Positions 1 to 11,811 of a stretch of 64,000 nucleotides of DNA are shown in pieces. Numbering within the stretch: the stretch's first letter is position 1; every line of letters starts with the position of its first letter. The DNA lies in NCBI GenBank assembly GCA_963277665.1, contig OY728130.1, forward strand, positions 1,369,320,393-1,369,384,392. Reading direction: 5' to 3'. The stretch comes from Viscum album (taxonomy: Eukaryota; Streptophyta; Magnoliopsida; Santalales; Viscaceae). A program made the position numbers and the translations under genes. The notes under the pieces were generated by a model. That model was given only the letters and a program-made list of their open reading frames with translations. It did not search any database and was not told the DNA's origin.

Positions 1-1060
1 CCCTTCTTTATATGATGACTATGCACATTTTGAGATAAATTTAAGAGAGTGTTGGAAAAGAGATATTGTTTCCTTAAACCTTGACATGCCTTCAAATCCC
101 CGAAATACATACCCATGAACGATGTTGAAATCCATGCCGAGCTGAAGTAATGAAATAGTAGGTCATGCATCCAATTAGAGAATCCCACATATGCCAACAC
201 TATAAGAATGAACCCTCAATGCATCCTATCAAAAGCCATGCTCATTTCCAATTTGATAGACTAGTTACTCCCAAAATAATTGTTGTTTATCCCACTAATC
301 ATCTCCTGAACTACTCCAATCGCACCTTGTATTGATCTCCCTTTAATGATATAGTTCCTCTTTTCTTCTATCCATGTGCTTCGATGAGGAGCGATCTTTT
401 TGTTAAGAATGCTAAATAAGACTTTGTACAATATATTGAACAATATAATGGGACTTTACTACTCAATGAATTGAGGATTATTCACTTTTGGTATCATATT
501 CATCTTATAATCACTTGATATGTGAGGGAGATGTCCACCCTTGAAATATAATGACACCGCTCTCACTAAATCCCCTTTGATAGTATCCAACCTAGCACTA
601 TAGAAAGACCTTGGTATTCCATTTTTCCCTGGTTCACTGTCTGGATTTGGATTCTAGACCACCTCTCTCACTTTTGCCTCTTCTGATATCCTCCTCAACC
701 ACTCATCCAACTCATCTGTAAAACTATTTGGTATGTTCGCAAATATTTCTGCTGCCTCTCTTGAATAGTCATCTTCCATGTTATTATTGGGCCATGCTAG
801 TAATATTGTCTAGTTTTCATTGGACATTTATCCAACCTCATCCCAATAGTTGGAGTAGTATCCATCATCTATATGAATTTTAGGCATGTGAATCTAACAC
901 CTCTCTTTAATGCATGCGTGGAAGAAATCGGTGTTCCGGTCACCCTCATGGATCCATCTATCCCTCGCTCCTTCTCTAGCACGCCTCTCATGTCATAGTA
1001 TAATGTCCGAAAGATGATCCTTCTTAGACCATAGAAAATTAAAAATGTTTTCATCTCATT
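1..1060 (-). pseudogene. LINE ORF2 reverse transcriptase, N-terminal part, partial
   Basis: Minus-strand frames give, in order: a W-I-x-E-G-D-R-N-T-x-F-F-H-A-like block at about 965-905 (broken by frameshift), a block resembling the PGKNGIPRSF signature at about 640-600, and FNILYKVLFSILNKKIAPH with WIEEKRNYIIKGRSIQGAI at 443-310 (canonical NVxYKIxSKxLxxRL ... SAFVxGRxIxD). A FDRMHWGFI block near 245-215 corresponds to the YDKAFDxVxW motif that holds the first catalytic aspartate, and ACQGLRK near 85 to the RGLRQGDP motif. The YxDD box lies outside the window. Stops and shifts show that it is a pseudogene. Confidence 0.85.
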
Positions 1061-1449
1061 CTTGTTCCAAGATTTCCTCTAAGAGTTCCATCTTCTTAGA
1101 AATCTCGAGCAGATCCTAATCATGGGCTGGAAGATTCTTCCTCTTCTTATGTAGCAATGGATTAATCCATATCATCTTGTTGTGCAAATATAACCATGGG
1201 TTCTTTGAGTGAAAATTGGTATGTGCTTATCTGACCACATCCATAAAGCTGGGCTTGTCCAACCACATCCTCGAAAAATGAGTGTAATCCTCAACTGATG
1301 TTCTGGAGGCCAGAGAAAGTCTCAATGGAGAGTGGTTGGACAAACACCACACCAGATGGGATAGTTTTACATCCGAGAATAAAGTGATAGAGGCCACATT
1401 CATCAAGAATCAGTCAAGATGAAACCATGCGCACCTCCCTCCACGTTGA

Positions 1450-2040
1450 TTATTGCACCATGTTAAGTGATCTCCCTAAAAGCATTCATCCAATAGTCCT
1501 TCCCTTTTCTTGAAAGAAACAATGGATTGGAAATAACTCCTTGGAAAATCCCCACCCATTGTTTCTCCTCCGGGGATGAAATGATATTAAAATCACCCAG
1601 AAAATCCATGGGGTATTGTCACAAATAAGGCTATATAAGTCACTCCATAGATTCTCTACATCATGAGAATTGAATTTAGTGTAGATGAAGGAAAATAATA
1701 ACGTTTTCAAACCTATTGATATTTCCATGGAAATATGCTGATCAAATGCACTGATCAGATCAACCGAGACATGATACTTCCATAACAACCTTATTTTAGA
1801 GTTGAGAGTATTCCCGTGCATGAAACCACAAACTCTGAGCCACAAAGAAAAATCCATGATTTTACTTGATGTCTATTTAGGTTCCATAATATCCACCAAA
1901 GAAATAGTGTTGTTTAAAAACTCATTTCTAATGAAGTCCACATTCGCATGTTCCCCCAGCCCTCCGATATTCCAAATTAAGATCAAAACAATTGATACGA
2001 GAGCGTCTGGGTTTGGCCCCAGACACCTAGACCTACATAT
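1450..2040 (-). pseudogene. LINE ORF2 endonuclease domain remnant
   Basis: At about 1985-1940 the minus strand reads LIWNIGGLGEHANVDFIRNE, the start of the LINE endonuclease (canonical WNIRGLG). It is followed by a short segment ending IMEPK, the counterpart of the FLxETK active-site block. At about 1600-1560 the sequence PWIFWVILISFHPRRRNNGW is a decayed PWLxxGDFNxIxxPxEKxGG motif; the GDFN acidic residue is lost, so the enzyme would be inactive. The family cuts the target DNA to start insertion. Frameshifts split the domain near 1870. Confidence 0.8.
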
Positions 2041-2699
2041 GAAGTGGTGACTACAAATAACATAACTCTCTGGATCTAACTGAAGTCGCTCTGCACCTTC
2101 ATTTAAACTCCCTCCAATGAGCATCCACCAATGGGCTAATCCTTTTGAATTTCCTTTGATGTAACAAGGAACAAAGTGTCCCACAAACATTTAACAGGAG
2201 AAACTGGAGGAGGAAACTGGGAGGGTAGCAACGCAAATTCTGGATCTAGAGAAGAAGGGGATGTAACCCATGTCAAAGAGGACAATGTCGGGAGACCCTC
2301 ACTAGGAAAGGAAGTAAGATCATCTAACACTTCTTCAGACCCAATATTCATTGAGGGAATCTTTATTATGGGAATTCTAGAAGTGACCCAAGGAAACCAT
2401 AGAGGAAACTTGATATGGCTGTAGAATAACATCACATCCTAAGGTGGACCCACTCCTTGAAAATGAGAAGGTGGTTTCCTACCCACGTCTTGTTTGAACA
2501 AAACCTAGTCCCTAATGAAAGATCCTTCCATAAAGACCAGGCATGGATGAAGAAGACACAGAATCCGGATCAAGAGGATAGACGAACACACCTTGGCCTC
2601 GATCCTTGATATTTAAGGAGCGGGGCGAGGTAGGACATCGAACTAGAGGCCATAGAGACACTAGAGGAACCCTCCTCCTAGATTTTCAGCATACCTAAA

Positions 2700-3500
2700 G
2701 AGTGTGGCCTGAGAAATGGCAGAAAGTAAAAAACTGGGGAAAAGTGGGATAAAATAGTGCTTGGTGATAATCCTACATCCCTTCAATCTAGATCACAACA
2801 TGATCCTAGATCGGATGAGAGATGTCCATATATACACAAATATGCACAACTGATGACTCCACCAAACATATCATCATGTCATCCACACAAAGTTACATTC
2901 CCAAAAAATCCATTATTACCTTCAAGAGAGCCTCGTTCATCATGGAGAGGGGGAGACCATGAAGAGAGATCCAAAACATTTCAAGAGAACTTTCCCTTCC
3001 GGAGTGCATCTCCATTGTCAAGAGAGAAATATAAAGACTCCATCTCCCCACCCAGTAAGGAATATTTCTCTAAGATTTAACAAAATCCACCTTAGTATCC
3101 AAGGTGATGCATAAATCCCTCTTATCCATAATCAAAACTACAGTCGAGTGATCAAGACCCCACCGTTTGACCTAAACCTGGAAAACAATGAGAACCAATT
3201 TATCAGCACCAAAATGCACTATCAATTTCCACTAAAGACTCCTCCCCTCCCACTCAAAGGACGTTATAAGAACATCCAGGATTTGGAGACCATTTTCTAA
3301 GAAAGAGGAGGAAACCAGTGGAACCTCCAACGACCTTCCCTAGTGACGACAACATATCTAAGGGGAACCTAGAAGAGAATCCTCAAAATACAACATATAA
3401 GGCCGATCTGAACCTCCTCCAAGCACCTGAGAACCAAGAAACATAGTAGATTCTTTGCCGATGACCACTAGATTAATTATCAACAGCAGAGTGTTTGAAT
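2700..3500 (-). pseudogene. LINE ORF1 remnant (RNA-binding protein)
   Basis: Minus-strand translation near 2990-2930 reads FWISLHGLPLSMMNEALLK and continues with a glycine-asparagine turn, then VDDMMICLVE and a block resembling VYMDISHPI. This pattern (W-x-R/S-L-x-G-L-P-L ... VD) is that of the DUF4283-type domain in ORF1 proteins of plant L1 LINEs, which bind the element RNA. The frame is broken by several stops and at least one frameshift between 3500 and 3080. The region sits directly upstream, in minus orientation, of the endonuclease frame, as expected for ORF1. The start codon cannot be placed. Confidence 0.65.
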
Positions 3501-5190
3501 TCATCTGTCCCCTACCTCATTGATGAATGCTGATCATTAAGTGATTTCCCTAGGTTGATCGTATTATAATGAACTCATCAAATCACTGGTTTCTTAAAAT
3601 CATTACTCATAAAGGTTTTATACATATTCTCTAAAACCAAAATAGATTTAAAAACATCTATAATATTCTATAATTAAAACCAAATTTCAATGTTTTTGAT
3701 CTATGTACATATTTTTATATTACCTAGGGTTACTTCTATGCTATTGGAATTGTTGAAAAAGTAACAACTAATATTATGTTCTTGATAATTTGAGTATTTT
3801 AAGCACTAGTTTCATGGAGAAAAGAAAATTATTTATTTATATATTCCCTATTATTATTTCTATAATTATTGGACTTTTGTTTCTTTTTTAGAATATCTTT
3901 TTTAATTTTTATGTTTGTTTCCTCACGATTATGTTTATATCTCTATCTATTTACTCTTCTATTTTCTACATTGTTCTCTAATATAGTTTTATTTATTTTG
4001 GTCGAATTCATCATTCTAAAGTGCTTTTTCATTTATTTTCAATTTCATTTTTTTATTAAAAAATAATTAATGAATGACATTTTTACACCATCATTTAATG
4101 ATATGACCATGAAATGGTATGTTACTCAAAATTTAGCATGAAATTGAAAATTAACTACACTCACACATTTTTTCTTATATAGTTGAGTAATAAAGTAATA
4201 ATAATGAGCCTATTTTGGATTTTCAATAGGTCTGAAACTTATAAAATAACATACCAAATCAAATACCCAAATAATGTGTTGAAATAAAATGAGATTAAAT
4301 GATTTGAAAACCCCTGATATGGACAACAAACCTTCATAAATACAATGAAAAAGAATCAAACATTTATCTTTGATTAGGAATCATCCACTTTCCCCGAAAT
4401 TACGATGGCCTTCCTATAAGGATCGTAAGAAACATATCAAGGAATTTAAAATAGTTTTCTCCACCATGAACCCCAAATGTGTGTTAGAGGAAATAAATAA
4501 AATTTATGTCTTTCCCTTTCTCTCTCTATGGGGTAGCCAATGATTGGTTATATTATCATCCTATCACAATTGATGGTGAAAATGAACATAAATGATTCTT
4601 TTATGAGAATTGACTACCTATATCACGAAATAAATCCATTGGAAAATAAATATTTAAAATTATAAAATTGTAAAGAGATACCCTTTTTTAATAGAGTGAA
4701 AGATTATTAAAAACAATACATAATCATCCCCACTAAAAAAGTAGAAAAACTTTTTTAATTTAATACATATATAAGGTAATTGTCTCTTTAATGTTTAGAA
4801 TTATATATTCTTTATATGGTGTTGATTTAATGTAAAAAATACAATTTTTTTCTAATGAACTGATAGAAAAATTTCTGTTAATATAAAACAATTCATTATG
4901 TAGAGTAATAACACACATTTGAGAAGTTAATGTGGTAAGCATTTCTTATTTAGAAAAAAAGGTAGAGAAATAAAATAAAGAAATTCATAAATATTTATAT
5001 TAATTTTCTCTATAACAATGTAATGTAAAATCACTCCATGTTATTTTTCATTTTACCATTTATGATAATAACAATCATTTAACTGATTAATTCCCAAAAT
5101 ATAATGATTTATTTTAGTCCTATGAAATATTATTCACTGGTAACCTAATTCAATAATAACTACCTTTAATTAGATAAAACATCAAAAGTA
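3500..5190. other. AT-rich decayed DNA, no recognised element
   Basis: The stretch is dominated by A/T runs with scattered short open frames of low-complexity composition. I see no domain, LTR boundary or RNA gene in it. It is most simply old transposon sequence decayed beyond recognition. Confidence 0.5.
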
Positions 5191-5191
5191 A

Positions 5192-5235
5192 TCCAAATTA
5201 AGCATTGAAAGAACAACCATAATACATAAAATGTA
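5192..5235 (+). repeat. Direct repeat copy A (pair with 9149-9192)
   Basis: This 44-bp segment matches 9149-9192 in the same orientation at most positions and ends in the shared block ACAACCATAATACATAAAAT. The spacing of about 3.96 kb and the direct orientation suit paired ends or shared internal sequence of an old LTR element, but no other hallmark remains. Confidence 0.5.
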
Positions 5236-7039
5236 ATAGTATGAAATTTTTCGTTAATTAAATTATAATATAATTTTCTTCCATAGTATTTAGGTTTTGA
5301 TAGATTAACCCTAAAAATTCAAAGAAATATGGGTTCAGGGTATGATGCATAATTATCATAGTGTTTGTTGAAAACCATATAGCATTCCCATGTGAGGTCT
5401 ATAAAATTTTTTAAATTTACCCACCTTTTTATCATATAGAATTCCTAACATTGTAGAAAAAACATTTGGACTAACCAAAGGTGTCTACTAACTGTTAAAC
5501 AGTTGGTGCATTGTTTTGAACATCTTATAACCAAACGGTTCAAGTCACCTAGGATATAAACATTTAATAATTCCATAAATCCCCACATATAATTTAAGAC
5601 TATAAATTGAGTCTTCTCCATTATTTGGATGAGACCCTCAAGATAGTTGTGGATGACCTTAAAAGAGACCTCCCATTATCCCCATACATTGTATGAATCT
5701 TCTCTTCCCTATTTTTTTGGATTTTTAGACCTCCTCCACTGATTTCAAGATATATATCTCAGGGTTTGATTTCATTCCTATACCTCCTTCTTTATCCCCC
5801 CCAATTTTTAGTCTCTCCTTTTCTAGGAAATACCATGTAGAAATTCTATGTTTGGTCTTTTTCTAATTAGGTTTCGGATCATGATGTTTGGGTGAATAGA
5901 GGTTCTTTCGTCCTTATTTCCTCATTGAAGGACTCACTCCATTTGTACTCGGAATGAGTACAATTTCCTATTAACATAATCTTTAAATAAAAAACAATGG
6001 ATTGATATCTATTTGAATATATGTTAGAGATACTAAATGTATGTATTAGAGATGTATATTAATTATTTAAGGAGAAAAATATATTACCAACATTCCATTC
6101 AATATGTAGTGTCTCCTTCTTTCATGTTTATACATTCAATATATTTTAAGTATCAAATTCACACAAATATTCATAGAAATTTCCCAAATGTATTTAATAA
6201 AAGGTTTCTAAATTATATTTTTGTTTCTTGGTATTTAGTCCCATTTTTCAAAGGGTGGTTTTAGTTTTACATTTTTCCTCAATTCTTAAAATTGGTGTTT
6301 AAATATAACAATTTTTTCAACATTTAATAAAGTTTTGTAATTTTTCTTCTATGTAGTTTCAAAGTCTATGATTTAATAATATAGTCTTAAAGGCCCATTT
6401 GGAACCTTCAAAATAAGTGTTTCAAACATTGATTGATTTTGTGTAAAAATATTGATGAATTTTTCTTTCAATTTAATCCATATATATTTTAGCCTAATGG
6501 GTTAAATATACTATTAGATTTTTATTTATTTCTATATTATTATTATATTTATATAAATTCTTAGTGATGTAGTACATTAAACTATTATGCTTGTGTTTAT
6601 TTTCCAAGCATTATGGGAATCCTCATATACAAGGATAAATAATAATATAATAGAATATATATCTTCCAAAAGTTATGCATGTCTCCCTAACTAGTGACAT
6701 GGTTTTGTTCACATCCTTCAATTCCTATGATGTAGACATCCCAGTGTCCCAGTGAAGTAGGTACAAAATCATTTCACCAATTGAGGGTCTTCCAGATTAG
6801 TGACATATAATTACTTGGTGTCTCGATACATGGTAATATTATGGTGTCCCCCCTTATATCATCGGATCCAAAATATTAAATATATGTTTTTCTATACACA
6901 TTATCTATTTTCACTAAATGATATTATAAATATATACCTTTGAATTCCCAACAAATTATGTGGTCATGTTTCAATCATAAACTATTGTTCCTATTTTAGA
7001 TTGTTAGGTTTTGTTTATCCCTTTTCCACTTATGAATTT

Positions 7040-8010
7040 CATTAGATATTTATTTCATTATAGGGGTTATAAACTATTTATTGAGAAAACATTATGACCA
7101 TTTGGGTTTTGATTTTTTTAGTTTCCCATTACTATTTTCCAATTCTTAATTATAATAGAGTGTTATGGGGTTTTATTATTTTATTCATGAACATTGAGTC
7201 TCTTTTACAAGTTTTATATAAAAAGGTAATTGAAAAAACATATATTAATAGTGAATAAAATTTAGTTTTCAAATATGTTATATAATAAAGATGTATAAGG
7301 TTGTGGAAATACTTTAAAAGTTATTATTATCATTTAATCAAAATAATATGTAATGGTTATAAAATAATTATGAAAATTCTATTGCATTTTATATGATTAT
7401 GAATGAAAAACTTTTTTTTAGTTTATTTTTAAATTATCATTAAAGTTACAGTTAATTAATTACTAATCTTATGATGTGATTTTACATTTTCAAGAAAATT
7501 ATCTATTGTTCTCACATATAATATTGTTTTAGGTTCAGGACTCAATTAAAAGGGTTGTCGTATTATGGACTCCTTCTAGAATTGTCCTAGATAATGTTGA
7601 TTATTGATTGAGGATTGTTAACTCGATACCCATGGAGTTAAAAAAATAGATAGTTTAGTTTTACCTTAATTCCTAATATGTTTTAATCCATGTTGTCTTT
7701 CCTTGTATGTTATTATTTTTAGTTCTTTTATTTATATGTTTCATTATACCTTGATTTTTCTTTTAATTATATTTTTTCCTAGAAGTACAAGGTAATAAAA
7801 TGGCAGGTTGTATTCCTAGAAGTATTGAAATATATTTTAAATATTGTTTATATTAGAGAAATCATTCCCACATTTTCACTGTTTTATGCTTTGGATTTTA
7901 TCCCCATCCTAGGGAATCAAGAATGCACTAATATTATTATGAGGATTGGTTTGGGTGCTCAGGTTCAGGACGAACAATATGGTTTGTGATAAATTAGTAT
8001 GCGACCCCCT
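7040..8010 (+). repeat. Old LTR-like direct repeat, copy 1
   Basis: This region and 9530-10480 share several collinear blocks. One is around 7100-7190 and 9595-9690 (GGGTTTTGATT, then TTCCCATTACTA, then TTTTATTA). A second is around 7535-7640 and 10005-10120 (TAGGTTCAGGACTCAATT against TAGGTTCAAGAATTAATT, then TATTATGGACTCCTTCT against TATTATAGACTCCTTTT, then CATGGAGTT). A third is the AAATCATTCCCAC block near 7860 and 10340. Two direct copies about 2.5 kb apart could be a decayed LTR pair. The composition recalls LTRs of plant chromoviruses, but that assignment is only a guess. Confidence 0.5.
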
Positions 8011-9148
8011 TTTATATTTAGGTGATTCTGATAAATTAGAGATAAGTCTATTAGATCTCAAGGGGTAAGGTCATGAATAGTCTAGCAATATCTTTCTCAT
8101 TTTGAACATTGTACTTCTATGTAATTTTGTGTTGTGTATCTCAAATTTTGATTTTCATTCATTGAATACTAGTCTATACAGATTTTAATTACTGTTATTT
8201 TTTCAATGTTACCATTCTATGGTTTTTGTAACGTTTTATATTTTATGGGGGAGAAAATAAAGAGCAACTATAGACTTATTGTTAAACAAAATGGACTTTA
8301 AAATAATATAGACCATGTGTGATTAGATCTATTTACTCTCCAATAGTAGTCTTCAATGTTGGATCATGATCTACAAAATCACGTAGCGAAAAAAATCTCA
8401 GCTAGATTCCTAGATTGGAACCTTTTTTCTGAGCTACATTTGGTCCACATATTCTTAGGTTTGGTGAAGATGTCATTTTATATTAGTTAGTGGGGAATTT
8501 CAATGATAATTGATGGTATTTTATTTTATTTTTAGGAGATTTTATAATTGAAATTTTGTTCAAAAAGGAATATGGTAATTTTTTTAATGATTTGAGTCAT
8601 TTTCATAAACGGAGTTTTTAAAACAATGGAAATTTAATTTTAAATAAATGAAACTCAATTTATACCTCCTGAATTGAATTTTTATGATATGTTTATGTTA
8701 TATCATTTTAAAATTTAGATTCAAGGTCTGATATAAAATTATTATTACATAAATAGAAAATGTGTATTTTTATATTTGTTTTTAAATGATGGTTAAGATT
8801 TAAAAATTTTAAGATAATTTCAATAAAGGATTATAGAAATTAAACAATCTTCTTAAAGTGGGGTTATGAGATTAAGAAGTATAAATAAATTATTTGTGTA
8901 GTTTTATAATAATCTTACAAATAGAACCCTAGGACCTAGAATTGGGGTATACAACTATAAAATGGTATATAATGAAATTTTTTAATTATATTTGGTTCCC
9001 ATGACATTAATTTCTTTTTTATCTAATATTTAAATTCATTGGAATTTGACTTGTATTTTGGATAATTTTGATAGAGTTTTGTAGTTCTTTTCCTACATAA
9101 TGTATACTTCATAGAAGAACTGCCTTTCTTAAGACAAAGCCACAGAAA
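8010..9148. other. AT-rich spacer, nothing recognised
   Basis: Low-complexity AT-rich sequence between the old direct repeats; no reading frame with a recognisable domain. Confidence 0.45.
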
Positions 9149-9192
9149 TAACCCAAATCAAGTATGGAATGGACAACCATAATACATAAAAT
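9149..9192 (+). repeat. Direct repeat copy B (pair with 5192-5235)
   Basis: Second copy of the 44-bp block described at 5192. It is followed by TGTTATATACA, which could be the TG start of an LTR; the first copy has lost this. Confidence 0.45.
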
Positions 9193-9529
9193 GTTGTTAT
9201 ATACACATTTTACTAGCCTTATAACATAGAAATACCACTAGGATAGTGATGTTGGTATATCATAATTACACTAATTGAGGATATAAAAAATTAATGATGT
9301 GGTATTTATCTCTGTCTCTAGCCTTGGAAAACATTGTGTGTCCCTCCAATGTCACTTGTTTAAAAATATTTTTTATATGGTTCATTCTACACATTCCCAA
9401 TTTGTACTACCCGAGATTATATATATAAATTTCATTTACTTCTATATTGTTTATATAGTCATGTAATTACCATAATATCTTATACATGGTTTATTTTAAT
9501 ATAATTTATTTATCCTTATTATTCTTTTA

Positions 9530-10480
9530 AATTTTTTTAGAAAATTATTTCATTGTAGTTATTATTCACTAGTGCATGGTCAAAATTTATAACCCTTGGG
9601 GTTTTGATTTAATTTGATTCCCATTACTACTTCTTGCTACATCCTTGTGATTGGGTGTTTTGTTGTATTGTTTTATTAAATGTCGATTACTAATTCTATT
9701 TTATGAAATAGACACATAATTGTGTTAAAAACATATTTCATATTTAATTAATAAATAGTTTTTAAATTTTTTATATAATTAATGAGGTTTTATCCCATTA
9801 AATTATTTTAAAGACGTTATTTTAATTTTAAAAATATTAAATAATTTTGGAAATGAATATGATTTTTATATGATAATGTGTGAGAAACAAATTTTCATTA
9901 TTTTACTTTAAAATATATTGAAATGGAACATTATTTAATGAATAAGAATTTTGTATGGTTTAACCTTTTAAAAAATACTAGACCTTATTCTTTTTCTTAC
10001 TAGCATTTTAGGTTCAAGAATTAATTTAGAGGGGTTCCATATTATAGACTCCTTTTAAACTAGTGTTAGAGTGAGTTGATTTTTTAGGGTGGAATGTGAT
10101 GTTGAGTCACATGGAGTTCTAGAACCAATTAAGTTAGTTGTAATTTTATTTTATATAATTTTCCATCCAACTCATATTTTTTTTCATGTCGTTTTTTAGA
10201 TCTATCATATATTTATTTCATTATAAAAATAATGATTATATTTTTTATTATTATTTCATGATCAATAAACATTTTTAAATCTCATGAGACATTATTTTTA
10301 GGATTAAACTAAATATTAAATATTTTTTACCTAGGATAAATCATTCCCACTTGTTATCTTTTGTTGGTCATGGTATATGTTTCTAGAATAAGGAGATTAG
10401 GAACACACCTCAGGTATTATCATGAACTAGTTTCAGTGTTGGATGACTGGTGAAATAGTCTAGTTCATGATTGAGTAGTA
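9530..10480 (+). repeat. Old LTR-like direct repeat, copy 2
   Basis: Collinear with 7040-8010 over about 0.95 kb by several conserved blocks in the same order. The copies differ strongly, with many A/T substitutions and small indels, so any insertion is old. No coding motif was seen between the copies. Confidence 0.5.
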
Positions 10481-11768
10481 TAAAACTCAAGATATCCTTA
10501 ATAAATTTTGTATAAAAAATGAGAAGAAACTAATACTTCGTACTATTATTTTTCATGAATAATTCTCATATTCATCCCACATATAAAACAAACCAGAAAG
10601 ATATGATAATATAAATGGAATCCCATAAGCATTACTTCTGTTAGACCACTCAATTTGTAATTCAATACCTATAAACAGAGGTGGTAAAACAAAAAAAACC
10701 AATCTATGATATAATAATTCAATTTTCATGAAATCTAAATTCCGTACATGTTTTAAATCCTAATGATAAAGATAAGGTATATTCTATTTCACCTCATAGT
10801 GTTAATGAAGTTTATTCTTCCAATGACTATACACAACATATATGTCATACACTTAAAAAATCTATTTAAAAATAATAAAAATATGAATGTTAGGAAGAAA
10901 AGGTAAAGAAATATTTCATTGAATATTAACCTGACTACTATATTCCTTCTCCTACTCCCCAAATATATTCTCAATCAAAAAAAATTACAATAAAATTTAT
11001 AAAAAGATCATGGATTCAATATAAAAGTTATATGTTAATAATCCTCTATTGGATTCACTTAAACAAATTCCTTACTATAATAAATTTTTTAAATGGGATT
11101 ATCATCCCTAGTCTATGACTAAATGAAAATGTGGAAGGTAACCTTTGATGTATTCTATCATACATGATAAAACCATTAATTACAAAAAAAATCAATGATC
11201 TAAGAACATTTAAAATTGATTTCATCATAGGGGAAACATTAATTTTTTATGTAATTATTTATTCAGGATCAGTAATTAATGTGATTATTCAATTTCTATA
11301 TAATAATTTGATGATTTAATAGGTTTGGAAAATATACATCATAGTGACGACTTACAATTTGAGAAATCCATGCCTGAATAGAGTAATCAAGGATGAACTC
11401 ATGTGAGTAAAGAACCTCATCCTATCTGAATATTTTGACTTTATTGTCGCAATAGATAACCAAACCCAGGGGTATGATCCTATAATACTAAAATATCAAT
11501 TTCTTAAAAATGATAAGACAATCATCAATGTTCAGAATGTAACATTATCTATATAGTTTAGGGGACTAAAATTATACTTTAATATGATTCATTGATTGAA
11601 ACAAACTATTGAGGAGCACTCCACTCTCCCTACCTATTTCGTGGATGTTATCCTGAATTAATCACAAAAACACACACAATATTACTTATATAATTTTTTA
11701 ATTTTCCATTCTCTTCTTTCATATTTGATACGTTTAGTTGTAATTATTGTATGAGTACTGTGTGGGTT

Positions 11769-11770
<2 letters not shown>
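10480..11770. other. AT-rich decayed DNA, nothing recognised
   Basis: No conserved domain, tandem array or element end was found on either strand. Confidence 0.45.

Positions 11771-11771
<1 letters not shown>

Positions 11772-11806
<35 letters not shown>
11772..11806. repeat. (TA)n microsatellite
   Basis: An uninterrupted alternating AT/TA run of 35 bases, seen directly. Likely length-variable. Confidence 0.95.

Positions 11807-11811
<5 letters not shown>

Larger units (their letters stand above)
1..3500 (-). mobile_element. L1-like LINE (non-LTR retrotransposon), decayed, cut by window edge
   Basis: Three LINE domains lie in order on the minus strand: an ORF1 RNA-binding segment (about 3500-2700), an apurinic-type endonuclease (about 2000-1450) and the fingers/palm start of a reverse transcriptase (about 1060-1). 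All frames contain stops and frameshifts, so the copy is dead. The order and motifs are those of plant L1-type LINEs, which nick DNA with the endonuclease and prime reverse transcription from the nick. The catalytic YxDD part of the reverse transcriptase, the RNase H and the 3' tail lie beyond the left edge. The 5' end near 3.5 kb is only a limit of recognisable coding, not a seen junction. Confidence 0.85.
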
